Positions 43,099 through 53,592 of a DNA stretch of 64,000 nt are shown here, one piece after another. The DNA is taken from contig JAKQTR010000041.1 of the NCBI GenBank assembly GCA_029562975.1, positions 248,001 to 312,000 on the forward strand, in the 5' to 3' direction. Source of the stretch: Acidobacteriota bacterium (GTDB lineage: Bacteria > Acidobacteriota > Vicinamibacteria > Vicinamibacterales > JAKQTR01). Numbering within the stretch: the stretch's first letter is position 1; every line of letters begins with the position of its first letter. The notes beneath the pieces were generated by a model. That model searched no databases. It saw only the letters and a list, made by a program, of their open reading frames with translations, and was not told the origin of the DNA. A program made the position numbers and the translations under genes.

Positions 43099-44031
43099 TC
43101 AGAAGGCGTCGCACGAGCGGTACGCGTCGATGACGGCGCGCTCCCCCTCGAGGCCCGGCTTGCTCTGGCCGTGCTCCATGCAGATCGGGCCCTGGTAGCC
43201 CCGGCCGTGGAGGTACTTGAACACGTTGCGGAAGTTGATCTCGCCGCTCGTCGGCTCCTTGCGGCCCGGATTGTCGCCGACGTGGAAGGCCGCGATCTCG
43301 TCCCACGCGGCCTCGATGTTCGGCAGGATGTTCCCCTCGCTGATCTGCTGGTGGTAGATGTCGTTCACGATCTTGCAGTGCGGACTGGCGACCGCCCGGC
43401 AGATCTGGTACGCCTGCGGGATCTTCGAGAGGAACAGCCCGGGGTGGTCCCTCGGGTTGAGCGGCTCCAGTACGATCGTCAGCCCGGCCGGCGCGCAGAC
43501 GTCCATGCACGCGCGGAGATTGTCGACGAGGTTGGCCGTCTGGTACTCCCAGGCCAGGCTCTCATCGTAGCGCCCGGGCACGACGAGGGCCGTCCTCGCC
43601 CCCGTCCGCTTCATCGTCTCGACGCCGTCGCGCATCTTCTGGAGCAGGGCGGCGCGCACGTCCTTGTCGCGCAGGACGAAGTTCCTGTTCTTGAAGTCGG
43701 CCAGCAGGACGAAGGGGCCCAGCGTCATGCCGCGCTTCTCGAGTTCGCGGACGATGGTCTCCTGATCGGCCAGCGGCCGGCTCATGAGGCCGTTGTCGAA
43801 CATCGCCGTGAACCCCTCGTTCGAGGCGAACTCGACCTGGGCGGCGAGGCCGGCGCCGGCATGGCTGGTGAACTGGCCGAAGCTCGGCGCGTAGCGCAGC
43901 CGGAACTTCGGCTTGGGCGGCCCGGGCGGCGCCTGCGGGCCGGCTTGCTGCCGGGCGAGAGCGGGGAGGGGGGCCGCCGCCAGCGCGGCGGCGGATGCCA
44001 GGCCCCGCGCGATGAAGTCCCTGCGTTTCAT
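43099..44031 (-). CDS. Tat-exported hydroxypyruvate isomerase-like protein
   Basis: A 310-residue TIM-barrel protein of the hydroxypyruvate isomerase/sugar epimerase group with a Tat signal (MKRRDFIARGLASAAALAAA). Metal-ligand positions are in TIVLEPLNPRDHPG (Glu), CKIVNDIYHQQ (Asp), IAAFHVGDNPGR (His) and GPICMEHGQS (Glu). It starts the two-gene unit with the Gfo/Idh/MocA enzyme (13 bp gap). Both being exported suggests a periplasmic oxidation and isomerisation step on a sugar or glycoside. Classical hydroxypyruvate isomerase is cytoplasmic, so the true substrate is probably different. Confidence 0.85.
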   Translation of the reverse strand: MKRRDFIARGLASAAALAAAPLPALARQQAGPQAPPGPPKPKFRLRYAPSFGQFTSHAGAGLAAQVEFASNEGFTAMFDNGLMSRPLADQETIVRELEKRGMTLGPFVLLADFKNRNFVLRDKDVRAALLQKMRDGVETMKRTGARTALVVPGRYDESLAWEYQTANLVDNLRACMDVCAPAGLTIVLEPLNPRDHPGLFLSKIPQAYQICRAVASPHCKIVNDIYHQQISEGNILPNIEAAWDEIAAFHVGDNPGRKEPTSGEINFRNVFKYLHGRGYQGPICMEHGQSKPGLEGERAVIDAYRSCDAF

Positions 44032-44211
44032 GGAACGCTGCCTCCTGGGATCGAACGAGCGGATGGACGCCGGGCGAGGCGCCGCCGGCGGGGGCGCCTT
44101 GCTGCGGGCAGCAGTCTACCAGAGAAGGGCAGGCAACCGTCCGGCGATCGATCTCAGCGCGGCCCGCTTCGGCCAGGCGCTATCATTCCGGAAACCTGGG
44201 AGGGACATCCG

Positions 44212-44970
44212 GTGGCGCGCGACTCGTACCGAGACCTGGCGGCCTACTACGACCTGATGGCGTCCGACCCGGGGATACAGGCGCTGTATCGCGAGTGGAG
44301 GGGGCTGCTGCTCGCGGCGATCCGGAAGCGGGGGCTCCGGCCGCGCGTGCTCGTCGACCTGGCCTGCGGCACGGGGAACTCGACGATCCCCTGGACCCGG
44401 CGCCGCGGGTGGACCGTGGTCGGCGTCGATCGGTCCGCGGCCATGCTGCGCGCGGCGCGCCGCAAGTCGCGCGCCGTCCGGTGGGTGCGGCAGGACCTGA
44501 CGGCGCTGCGCCTCGGCGAGCGCGCGGACCTGGTCACCTGCCACTTCGACGCACTCAACCACGTGCTCCGGGACGCGGACCTGCAGCGCGTCTTCGACGG
44601 CGTCGGCCGCCTCCTGCGCGAGGGCGGCCTTTTCCAGTTCGACCTGAACACCGCCCACTGGCTGCGCCGGCTCTCGGCCAGTCAGAGGCTCTTCAGGCTC
44701 GGGCCGCACGCCTTCACGGCCTACAACGCGTTCGATCCCCGGACCGGCGTCGCCCTGCTGCGCCAGCTCTGGTTCGTGAAACGCGGCCGGCACTATCGGA
44801 AGCTCGAAGTCGCCGTGCGCGAGCGCGCGTACGATCGCGCCGCGGTCCGGCGCATGCTGCGGCAATCGGGCCTGCGGCTGGTGACGGTCCGCGCGCAGCG
44901 GGCGCTGGGCGCCGCGCCCATCCGCGACTACTTCCTCGCGGTGCGCCTGCCGGCGCGCCCCGCCCGCTGA
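44212..44970 (+). CDS. Class I SAM-dependent methyltransferase
   Basis: A 252-residue methyltransferase with the Rossmann-type SAM site VLVDLACGTGNSTI near residue 45, acidic strand VVGVDRSAAML, and LVTCHFDALNHVL in place of the usual motif II. LREGGLFQFDLNT is motif III. The GTG at 44212 is chosen because GGGAGGG lies 6-12 nt upstream and the protein then starts SYRDLAAYYDLMASD, the usual family start. The substrate is unknown. It is divergent from the Tat isomerase-like gene; a TATCAT at 44181 may be its -10 box. A decayed S46 peptidase gene lies behind it. Confidence 0.85.
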   Translation: MARDSYRDLAAYYDLMASDPGIQALYREWRGLLLAAIRKRGLRPRVLVDLACGTGNSTIPWTRRRGWTVVGVDRSAAMLRAARRKSRAVRWVRQDLTALRLGERADLVTCHFDALNHVLRDADLQRVFDGVGRLLREGGLFQFDLNTAHWLRRLSASQRLFRLGPHAFTAYNAFDPRTGVALLRQLWFVKRGRHYRKLEVAVRERAYDRAAVRRMLRQSGLRLVTVRAQRALGAAPIRDYFLAVRLPARPAR

Positions 44971-44999
44971 GGCCGGGTCTCCGAGGCCCGCGCCGGCTG

Positions 45000-45330
45000 T
45001 CTGACCGCCGCCGGCGCCTTCGCCGCGACGGGCTTCGCCGCCGTCTCGAGTCGGGCCGTCGAGGCGCCCATCTCGCCCGGCAGCCGGCTGGCCCTGTCCA
45101 CGTCCGCCATGTTCCGCGGCATGTGCGGTGACCGGCGTGGATCGACCGCGTCGTCGCGCCGTCGAGCAGGCAGTCCAGCGACACCGGCTCGCAGGTGCCG
45201 TCGAAGGGCAGCCCCGCCCGGTTCGCCTTTCGCGTTCAGCGCCGGCGATCCGGAGTTGCCGCCGGCCGTGTCCACGGCGGACAGACAGTCCACCGGCGCG
45301 TCACCGACTCGGGTGTCGAGGAACGGCGCC
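45000..45330 (-). pseudogene. C-terminal remnant of an S46 peptidase (DPP7/DPP11 type)
   Basis: On the minus strand three frames together spell the C-terminal end of an S46 dipeptidyl-peptidase. From about 45329: FLDTRVGDAPVDCLSAVDTA, then GGNSGSPALNAKGE, the family's catalytic-Ser segment. After a frameshift near 45222: LPFDGTCEPVSLDC, then LLDGATTRSIHAGHR. After another shift: MADVDRASRLPGEMGA. In intact members these parts follow in this order. The rest of the protein (about 600 residues) is missing, because the rhamnosidase gene begins 27 bp away. This fills the 386-bp gap between the methyltransferase and the rhamnosidase. It is not expressed as a working enzyme. Confidence 0.75.
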
Positions 45331-45356
45331 GCCGCGGCGGTCCGCAGCGCCGCGGC

Positions 45357-48188
45357 CTACCAGCGCGACTCGAACGCGTAGCGGCCGGACTCGATTCGGT
45401 ACACCGCCCGGCCGCCGGCGAACGACACGAACGACACGCCCTGGCTGGCAGCGGCGGGCGTTCCGCTCTCCGTCACGCCGTCGGGGCCTCGCGCGGGCAG
45501 ATGAACCGTCGCCGTCGTGTTGGCCGGAATGGCCACGCGCAGCGTGAACGCGCCCGGCGCCTGCTCCCAGCGGACGGCGATCGGCCCGCGGATCGACTCG
45601 TACGACGCCTCGACCCAGTCGAGGCCCGGCACCGGCTGCGGTCGGACGACGATGTGCTTGAATCCCGGGGCGCGTTCATCGGCCGTGATGCCGGCCAGGT
45701 CCTGGTAGAGCCACTCGGTGACGTGGCCCATCATGAAGTGGTTGTGCGACGACTCGCGGTCCGCGTCCCACGCCTCGGTGAGCGCCGTCGCGCCCTTCCT
45801 CAGCTGGAACGCGTAGCCGGGTTTCGTGTCCTGGGTGACGAGCCTGTAGACGACGTCCGAGCGGCCGCGCTGCGCGAGCGCCTGCAGCAGCGAGCGGAAG
45901 CCTACGTCGCCGGCCGTCGCATACCCGCGGGCCTCGACGTCGCGGACGAGGGCGGCGAGCACGCCGGCCTCGGTGGACGAGTCGGCCAGGCCCAGCGCGA
46001 GGGGGATGGCGAGCGCCGCCTGCGACCCGGTGGCGTAGCCCGGCTCCGCCGGGCGGTGGAACTCGTCGAGGTAGCGTGCGCGGATTGCGGCGGCCTTCTC
46101 CCGGAACATCCGCTCGTCATCCGGCTTCCCGAGCACGCCCGCGATGCGGGCCAGGGTGACGACGTCGAGCCAGTAGTACGCCGTGGCGGTGATCGGCGCC
46201 GGGGTCAGGTTGGCGGCCCCGCCGGGCTTGTCCAGATCGAGGTCGTACCAGTCGCCGAGCCCGTCCGAGAGGATGCCGTTCCTCGCGCGCGACTCGAGGA
46301 AGGCCGCGTAGCGCTTCATGGCGTCGTAGTGCGTCCGCATCAGCGCGACGTCGCCGTTGAACAGATACTGCTGCCAGGGCACCAGGATGAACGCCGCGCC
46401 CCACTCGGCCGCGTTCCGGAACGCGCCCTCGAACACTGTGTACTCGGGGGCGATGTCCGGCACCAGGCCGTCGGCGGTCTGGGAATCAGCCATGTCGTTC
46501 ATGCCCTTGGTGAAGATGCGCGACGTGTCGAACTCGTAGCGGATCGCCGGCCCGTTCAGGTGGTACTGTTCGAGCCACCCGAGCTTCTCGCGGTGCGGGC
46601 AGTCGGTGAGCACCGACACCATGTTCGACCGCTGCGCCCAGCGCACCAGGTCGCGAATCCGGTTCAGCAGCGGGTCCGACGCCTCGAAGCGGCCGGCTGG
46701 CTGAGCCGACGAGTGGACGATGACCGCGTCGAGCGACACGATCGTCGGCGCCAGCGGCGAATCCGGGGCCACGCGCCGCTGCCGCGCCTGCTCGTCCTCA
46801 GTCGTCGCCAGAACCGGCGCGCCGCCGGGGCCGAAGAACTCGGCGCGCACGTAGCGGCTGCCGACGTAATAGAAGCTCGGGACCCAGGTCTCCTCGCCGT
46901 CGGTGGCCTTCGTGTACTGCCACCACGACACCCCGCGGGCCTCGGACCCCATCGTGCGTCGGTCGATCGTGCCGTCGGGGAAAAGGATCTCGGACGGCGT
47001 CAGGCGCACCGTGCTTCCCGCGGGGCCCGCGACGCGCAGGCGGGGAACGAAGGCCGCGTTCTGGCCGAAGTCGTACACGACCGTCTTGTCGGGGAAGGCG
47101 CGCGACGAGACGCAGGGGCGCTCGGCGATCGGCCGGATCGGATCGGCGGCGGCGCTCAGGCCGCGCATCGCGTGCTCCAGGCCGATGACGGGAACGACGG
47201 GGCTCCACCCGCGGTCGTCGAAGGCGGCCGTGCTCCACCCGCGCGGCTCCAGGCGGGCGTCGTAATCCTCGCCGCCATAGACGCTCGAATACGTAATCGG
47301 GCCCGGATGCGACCGCCAGCCGGCGTTCGTGCCGGCGTACTCCACCGACCCGTCGGCGTATTCGAGGCGCAGGTGCAAGATGGCGCGCAGCGGCCCGAAC
47401 GACCCGGTGAACTTGGCGAAGCGGTTCCTGCGGACGACGTGGTACATCCCGTTGCCGAGGAGGAAGCCCGCGGCATTGCGCCCGGTGGTCAGGAGCGCGG
47501 TCACGTCGTGCGTGTCGTAGAGCACCGTCCGGGCGTAGTTCGTCCAGCCCGGGGCGAACAGATCCTCGCCGACGCGCCGGCCGTTGAGCGTGAGTTCGTA
47601 GTGGCCGAGTCCGCTCGCATGCGCCACTGCCCGGACGAGGCCCGGCCGCACGTCGAACGTTCCGCGGAGCAGGAGGGTCTCCGTCTCGCCCGGCGCCGCG
47701 ATCCACGCGCCCTTCCAGTCCTCCGCCCTGAGCAGGCCCATCGTCCAGGTGGCGGGCAGGCTCCACGCCGACGGCCGGCCGGCCTGGTCCCACGCGCGCA
47801 CCTTCCAATAGACGCGCTGCGACGAGGCGAGCGGGGAGCCGGCGTAGGGGATGTGCGCGGACTCGTCCGACGCGACGCGCCCGCTGTCCCAGAGGTCGCC
47901 GCGATCGGCGGCGAGGAACTCCGGAGACGACGAGACCAGCACGCGCCACGCCGTCTGCCGCGCCCCGCGCTCCGGGCTCTGGACGCGCCAGTAGAGGCGC
48001 GGCCTGGGCACGTCAATGCCCATCGGGCTCACCGCGTACTCGCAGCGAAGGCCCGTCACGGCGATGGCCGCGGCGGCGGGAGGCGGCCCGGCGTGCGAGG
48101 GCGGCGCGGTCCGCACGGGCGGCACGGTCCCGAGCGCGGCGCCGGAGACGAGGGAGGCGAAGAGGATGCGGCGGATGAAGGGGTTCAT
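45357..48188 (-). CDS. GH78 alpha-L-rhamnosidase, exported
   Basis: A 943-residue inverting alpha-L-rhamnosidase with a signal peptide (MNPFIRRILFASLVSGAALG). Domains in order: an N-terminal fibronectin-like domain (LRCEYAVSPMGIDVPRPRLY), a beta-sandwich (HYELTLNGRRVGEDLFAPGW), the Bac_rhamnosid domain (VVYDFGQNAAFVPRL), the (alpha/alpha)6 barrel and a C-terminal sandwich (PGLDWVEASYESIRGPIAVR). The catalytic region starts with LTDCPHREKLGWLEQ near residue 530, where the usual form is DCPQR-D/E-ERLGW; GDWYDLD and EAWDADRESSHNHFMMGHV follow. It would release rhamnose from plant or bacterial glycans outside the inner membrane. Confidence 0.92.
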   Translation of the reverse strand: MNPFIRRILFASLVSGAALGTVPPVRTAPPSHAGPPPAAAAIAVTGLRCEYAVSPMGIDVPRPRLYWRVQSPERGARQTAWRVLVSSSPEFLAADRGDLWDSGRVASDESAHIPYAGSPLASSQRVYWKVRAWDQAGRPSAWSLPATWTMGLLRAEDWKGAWIAAPGETETLLLRGTFDVRPGLVRAVAHASGLGHYELTLNGRRVGEDLFAPGWTNYARTVLYDTHDVTALLTTGRNAAGFLLGNGMYHVVRRNRFAKFTGSFGPLRAILHLRLEYADGSVEYAGTNAGWRSHPGPITYSSVYGGEDYDARLEPRGWSTAAFDDRGWSPVVPVIGLEHAMRGLSAAADPIRPIAERPCVSSRAFPDKTVVYDFGQNAAFVPRLRVAGPAGSTVRLTPSEILFPDGTIDRRTMGSEARGVSWWQYTKATDGEETWVPSFYYVGSRYVRAEFFGPGGAPVLATTEDEQARQRRVAPDSPLAPTIVSLDAVIVHSSAQPAGRFEASDPLLNRIRDLVRWAQRSNMVSVLTDCPHREKLGWLEQYHLNGPAIRYEFDTSRIFTKGMNDMADSQTADGLVPDIAPEYTVFEGAFRNAAEWGAAFILVPWQQYLFNGDVALMRTHYDAMKRYAAFLESRARNGILSDGLGDWYDLDLDKPGGAANLTPAPITATAYYWLDVVTLARIAGVLGKPDDERMFREKAAAIRARYLDEFHRPAEPGYATGSQAALAIPLALGLADSSTEAGVLAALVRDVEARGYATAGDVGFRSLLQALAQRGRSDVVYRLVTQDTKPGYAFQLRKGATALTEAWDADRESSHNHFMMGHVTEWLYQDLAGITADERAPGFKHIVVRPQPVPGLDWVEASYESIRGPIAVRWEQAPGAFTLRVAIPANTTATVHLPARGPDGVTESGTPAAASQGVSFVSFAGGRAVYRIESGRYAFESRW

Positions 48189-48225
48189 GGCATTCGGGCG
48201 CGGGGGCGTCGCATGCGCGCCCCGG

Positions 48226-48231
48226 ATTGTA
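48226..48231 (-). promoter_or_regulatory. Possible -10 box of the rhamnosidase gene
   Basis: TACAAT on the minus strand lies 37 nt before the rhamnosidase ATG in the 119-bp gap between divergent genes. No good -35 element is seen 16-18 bp upstream. Confidence 0.3.
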
Positions 48232-48307
48232 CAACGCGCTCGCAGGCGGCGCGGGTGCGCGCCGGGCCGCGATCGTGTAGCATCGAGGCGACCTCCGGGA
48301 GACGCCT

Positions 48308-49231
48308 ATGACCACCACGCGCCTCTTCCGTGCCCGTCTCGGAGCCCCCCGGCAGCACCTGGGTTTCCCGGCCGCCATTCTCCTGCTGGGCGGACCCGCG
48401 CTCTTCGCGCTGGCTTGCGGCCCGGGCGCGTCCGCGCCCGCCGAGCGGCCGCCGCTGAAGATCTACGTCAACACCGACCTCGAGGGCGTCAGCGGCGTCT
48501 TCAAGTTCGCCCAGACGCGCGAGAAGGACTCGCCGCTGAACATCCAGGCGTGCGAGTACTTCATGGGCGACGTGGCCGCGGTGGTCCGCGGCCTGCGCGA
48601 CGCGGGGGCCACGGAGGTCGTCGTGCTCGACGGCCACGGCACGCAGGCGGTGCTGCCGCACCTGATGGCGCCGGGCGCCGTGTACGTCACCGGCACGCCG
48701 AGGCCGGGCGCCGGGAACCTCTCGGGGCTCGACGAGTCGTTCGCCGGCATGGTCATGCTCGGCTTCCACGCCATGATGGGCACGCCCGACGGCGTCCTCA
48801 ACCACACGCAGTCCTCCAGGTCCGAGAACCGCTACTGGTACAACGGCGTGGAGTCGGGCGAGCTCGTGCAGAACGCGGCGATCGCCGGCCACTACGGCGT
48901 GCCCCTCGTCATGGTGACGGGCGACGAGGCCACGTGCCGCGAGGCCAGGCAGTTCTTCGGCGACGGCGTGGTCACCGTGGCCACCAAGCGGGGCCTGTCG
49001 CGGGAAGCGGCCGTGCTCTATCCCTTCGAGGAGACGCGGAAGGCCCTCTACGACGGCGCAAGACGGGCCGTGGAGGCGACGCGCGTGTGCAAGCCATACG
49101 TCCTGAAGGCGCCGATCGCCGTCAGGGAGGAATACCTGAACCTCGATCCGTCGCTGCCGGCGCCGGTCAAGGTCGTCCGCGAGGGCGTGGCGGAGAACGC
49201 GCTGCAGCTGTTCACGTGGGCCAACAAGTGA
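48308..49231 (+). CDS. M55 family D-aminopeptidase (DppA-like), lipoprotein
   Basis: A 307-residue zinc peptidase of the DppA family, which removes D-amino acids such as D-alanine from short peptides. A long N-terminal hydrophobic segment ends in FALAC, a probable lipobox, so it is likely anchored in the envelope. Zinc and catalytic residues are in IYVNTDLEGVSGV (Asp and Glu, near residue 55), VVLDGHGTQ (His) and MVMLGFHAMMG (His). Family members are usually cytoplasmic; the lipoprotein signal is notable. The stop overlaps the next gene's start. A role in recycling cell-wall peptides is an inference. Confidence 0.88.
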   Translation: MTTTRLFRARLGAPRQHLGFPAAILLLGGPALFALACGPGASAPAERPPLKIYVNTDLEGVSGVFKFAQTREKDSPLNIQACEYFMGDVAAVVRGLRDAGATEVVVLDGHGTQAVLPHLMAPGAVYVTGTPRPGAGNLSGLDESFAGMVMLGFHAMMGTPDGVLNHTQSSRSENRYWYNGVESGELVQNAAIAGHYGVPLVMVTGDEATCREARQFFGDGVVTVATKRGLSREAAVLYPFEETRKALYDGARRAVEATRVCKPYVLKAPIAVREEYLNLDPSLPAPVKVVREGVAENALQLFTWANK

Positions 49232-50580
49232 TGGGGGCGGCGATGCAGCAGGACCAGACGGCGTGGACCCGGCGCGAGTTCTGCCGTGTCGGGGCGATGG
49301 GCATTGTCGGCGCGGCGCTGGCCGACCCGCGCGCCGCCCTGGCGGCGCCCGCGAAGACGAGGGTGGCGATTGTCGGCACCGGCATCCGCGGCAGCACGAC
49401 CTGGGGCATGAACCTCGTTCGCGACGCGGGCGAGTTCGTCGACATCGTCGGCTTGTGCGACGTCAATCCCGACCGCGTGGAGGTCGCCCGGCGCTGGCTG
49501 GGCGGCGCCGTGCCCGCCTTCACCGGCTTCGACGAGATGGTCCGCGCGGTGAGGCCGGACCGCGTCATCGTCACCACCGTGGACGCCACCCACGCGGACT
49601 ACGTGTGCCGGACGATGGACTTCGGGCTGGACCCGATTTCGGAGAAACCCCTGTGCACGCAGGCCGAGCAGGCTCAGCGGATCGTGGACACGGAGAAGCG
49701 GACCGGCCGCAGGCTGGACGTCACCTTCAACGCCCGGCACGAAGCGTCCGCCATGAAGGTGAAGGAGCTGCTGCTCGCCGGGGAGATTGGCGATCTGTAC
49801 TCGGTGAACTACGAGGAGTTCCTCGACCTCGATCACGGCGCGAGCTACTTCCGGCGCTGGCACGGCCTGAAGCAGGCCAGCGGGACGCTGCTCTGCCACA
49901 AGGCCAGCCACCACTTCGACCAGCTGAACTGGTGGATCGACTCGGATCCCGTCGAAGTGACGGCCCGCGGCCGCTTGAACAGGTACGGCGTCAACGGCCC
50001 GCAGCGGCACGCCAACTGCCGCCTGTGTCCGCACAAGAAGGCCTGCGATCTGTACTGGGACATCACGTCCAGCAAACAGATGATGGAGCTGTACGTGGAC
50101 TGCGAGGACCAGGACGGGTACTTCCGCGACGGGTGCCTCTACCGGCGAGAGATCAACATCCCCGACACCTACAGCGTGCAGGTGACCTACGCGAATCACG
50201 TGCTGGTGACCTACAGCCTGAACGCCGCCGCGCCCTACGAGGGGCAGGCCATCGTCTTCAACGGGTCGAAGGGGCGGATCGACGTCCGCAACTACAACCG
50301 GCAGCCATGGCAGGTGCCGCACGAGAGCGAGATCAGGCTTACCCGGAGCTTCAAGGACAGCGTCGTGATGGCCGCCGACCCGCAGCGGGGCGAGTCGTTC
50401 GAGCACGGCGGCGCCGACCAGCGGATCAAGCGGATGATCTTCGACCCGGGCGTGGCGGACCCGCTGGCGCAGCGGGCCGGACTGAAGGCCGGCATCATGA
50501 GTTCGGCGATCGGCATTGCCGGCTACACGAGCATCGACACCGGGCGCACCGTGCGCATCGAGGAGGTGGTCAGGCTGTAG
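49231..50580 (+). CDS. Tat-exported Gfo/Idh/MocA oxidoreductase with Cys cluster
   Basis: A 449-residue exported sugar oxidoreductase. The ATG at 49231 overlaps the D-aminopeptidase stop (GTGATG); starts at 49228 (GTG) or 49243 are also possible. A Tat motif is seen in WTRREFCRVGAMGIVGAAL. The cofactor fold has RVAIVGTGIRGSTTWG and ISEKPLCTQAEQAQ. Unusually for the family, a cysteine group CRLCPHKKACDLYW occurs near residue 264, inside the C-terminal domain, and more Cys follow (VDCEDQDGYFRDGCLY). It may bind a metal. The substrate is unknown. Confidence 0.85.
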   Translation: MGAAMQQDQTAWTRREFCRVGAMGIVGAALADPRAALAAPAKTRVAIVGTGIRGSTTWGMNLVRDAGEFVDIVGLCDVNPDRVEVARRWLGGAVPAFTGFDEMVRAVRPDRVIVTTVDATHADYVCRTMDFGLDPISEKPLCTQAEQAQRIVDTEKRTGRRLDVTFNARHEASAMKVKELLLAGEIGDLYSVNYEEFLDLDHGASYFRRWHGLKQASGTLLCHKASHHFDQLNWWIDSDPVEVTARGRLNRYGVNGPQRHANCRLCPHKKACDLYWDITSSKQMMELYVDCEDQDGYFRDGCLYRREINIPDTYSVQVTYANHVLVTYSLNAAAPYEGQAIVFNGSKGRIDVRNYNRQPWQVPHESEIRLTRSFKDSVVMAADPQRGESFEHGGADQRIKRMIFDPGVADPLAQRAGLKAGIMSSAIGIAGYTSIDTGRTVRIEEVVRL

Positions 50581-50713
50581 GGCGGGCCGGGCCGTCCGCA
50601 GGCCCTGGCAACCGCTGACCACGCGGCGGAGACGGGCACATGGTATCGCCAGCAGGCGCTCCGTGATGGCCTCGTGATGGCCCCGGGGCGGCCGGGCAGC
50701 AAGGAGCAGCAAC

Positions 50714-52168
<1,455 letters not shown>

Positions 52169-52213
52169 GGTAGGATGGCCGGGTGACGGACCCGCCCCCG
52201 GGGGAGGGGTGTC

Positions 52214-53557
52214 TTGACGGACCGCCATACGCCGATCAACGCCGACGTCGTCACGCGCGCCCTCGAGGGAGCCGGCCTGCTGAGCCTCTCGACGGCGTCG
52301 ATCCGCGAAGTCAAGAGGCTCATCGACACCATCGAAGGGGAGACGGGGCAGCGGTTCATCCGGATGGAGATGGGCGTCCCCGGCCTGCCGCCCAACCAGG
52401 CCGCGGTCCGCGCCCAGATCGAGGCGCTCGAGCGCGGCGTGGCGGCCAGGTATCCCGACATCCAGGGCATCCCGCCGCTCAAGCTCCAGATCTCCCGCTT
52501 CGTGAAGAACTTCCTCGACGTCAGCGTGGACCCCGAGCACTGTCTCCCGACGGTGGGGACGATGATGGGCGCCATGGCGTGTTTCCTCACGCTCAACCGC
52601 ATGCACGCCGATCGCGAGGGCACGCTGTTCATCGATCCGGGCTTCCCGGTGCAGAAGCAGCAGTGCCGGGTGCTGGGCCACGGCTTCATGAGCTTCGACG
52701 TGTACGACTTCCGCGGCCCGCGGCTGGAGGACAAGCTTCGGAGCTACTTCGACACCGGCAAAGTCTCGTCGGTCCTGTACTCCAACCCGAACAACCCCGC
52801 GTGGATCTGCCTCACGGACGCCGAACTCGAGATCGTGGGGCGGCTCGCGACCGAGTACGACGCGGTGGTCATCGAGGACCTGGCCTACATCGGCATGGAC
52901 TTCCGGCGCGACTACTCGCACCCGGGCGCGCCGCCGTTCCAGCCTTCCGTCGCGCGCTACACGGACAATTTCGTGCTGCTCATCTCCAGCTCCAAGGTGT
53001 TCAGCTACGCCGGGGAGCGTATCGGGATGCTGGCCGTGTCAGACGCGATCTGGGACCTTCGCGCCCCCGATCTGAAGCGGTACTACGCCTCCGAATCCCT
53101 GGGGCACGCGCTCGTGTTCGGCGCGATCTACGCTTTGTCGGCCGGCACGTCGCACTCCGCCCAGTACGCCCTGGCGGCGGCGCTGAAGGCGGTGAACGAC
53201 GGCGAAGCCAACCTGCTGGAGGACGTGCGGGAGTACGGCGAGAAGGCGAGGGTCATGAAGCGGATGTTCACCGACAGCGGCTTCCGCATCGTCTACGACA
53301 CCGATCTGGACGCGCCCATCGCCGACGGTTTCTACTTCACGGTGTCGTACCCTGGCCTGAGCGGCGAGGAGCTCTTGCGGGAGCTCATGTACTACGGGAT
53401 CAGCGCGATCGCGCTGAGCACGACGGGAAGCGCGCGGACCGAGGGGCTGCGCGCGTGCACGTCGCTCATTCAGCGATCGGAGTTCCCGCTGCTGGCCGAG
53501 CGACTCGCGTGGTTCCGCCGGGACCACCCGGTGGAGCCCGGCGCGGCCGCCCGCTGA
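52214..53557 (+). CDS. Class I/II PLP-dependent aminotransferase
   Basis: A 447-residue fold-type I aminotransferase. The start is a TTG at 52214 behind a strong GGGGAGGGG. The PLP-binding lysine is in LISSSKVFSYAGERIGML near residue 260. YSNPNNPAWICL carries the conserved Asn-Pro, and VVIEDLAYIGMDF the Asp that contacts the pyridine nitrogen; the late Arg is probably in TEGLRACTSL. It lacks a signal peptide, unlike its oxidoreductase neighbours. It could transfer an amino group to a keto sugar acid or an amino acid; the sequence does not decide. Confidence 0.88.
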   Translation: MTDRHTPINADVVTRALEGAGLLSLSTASIREVKRLIDTIEGETGQRFIRMEMGVPGLPPNQAAVRAQIEALERGVAARYPDIQGIPPLKLQISRFVKNFLDVSVDPEHCLPTVGTMMGAMACFLTLNRMHADREGTLFIDPGFPVQKQQCRVLGHGFMSFDVYDFRGPRLEDKLRSYFDTGKVSSVLYSNPNNPAWICLTDAELEIVGRLATEYDAVVIEDLAYIGMDFRRDYSHPGAPPFQPSVARYTDNFVLLISSSKVFSYAGERIGMLAVSDAIWDLRAPDLKRYYASESLGHALVFGAIYALSAGTSHSAQYALAAALKAVNDGEANLLEDVREYGEKARVMKRMFTDSGFRIVYDTDLDAPIADGFYFTVSYPGLSGEELLRELMYYGISAIALSTTGSARTEGLRACTSLIQRSEFPLLAERLAWFRRDHPVEPGAAAR

Positions 53558-53592
53558 CCGCGGCGGACGTTCCTCGGCGGCCAGGAAGGCGA

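Noticed and set aside
39777-43133. An 1118-codon open frame on the plus strand
   Set aside because: It is antisense to the SSS symporter and Tat oxidoreductase, both of which have clear family motifs. The product is a charged low-complexity sequence.
45195-48311. A 1038-codon open frame opposite the rhamnosidase
   Set aside because: The rhamnosidase on the other strand has signal peptide, domains and catalytic motifs. This frame has only Arg/Val/Asp-rich sequence.
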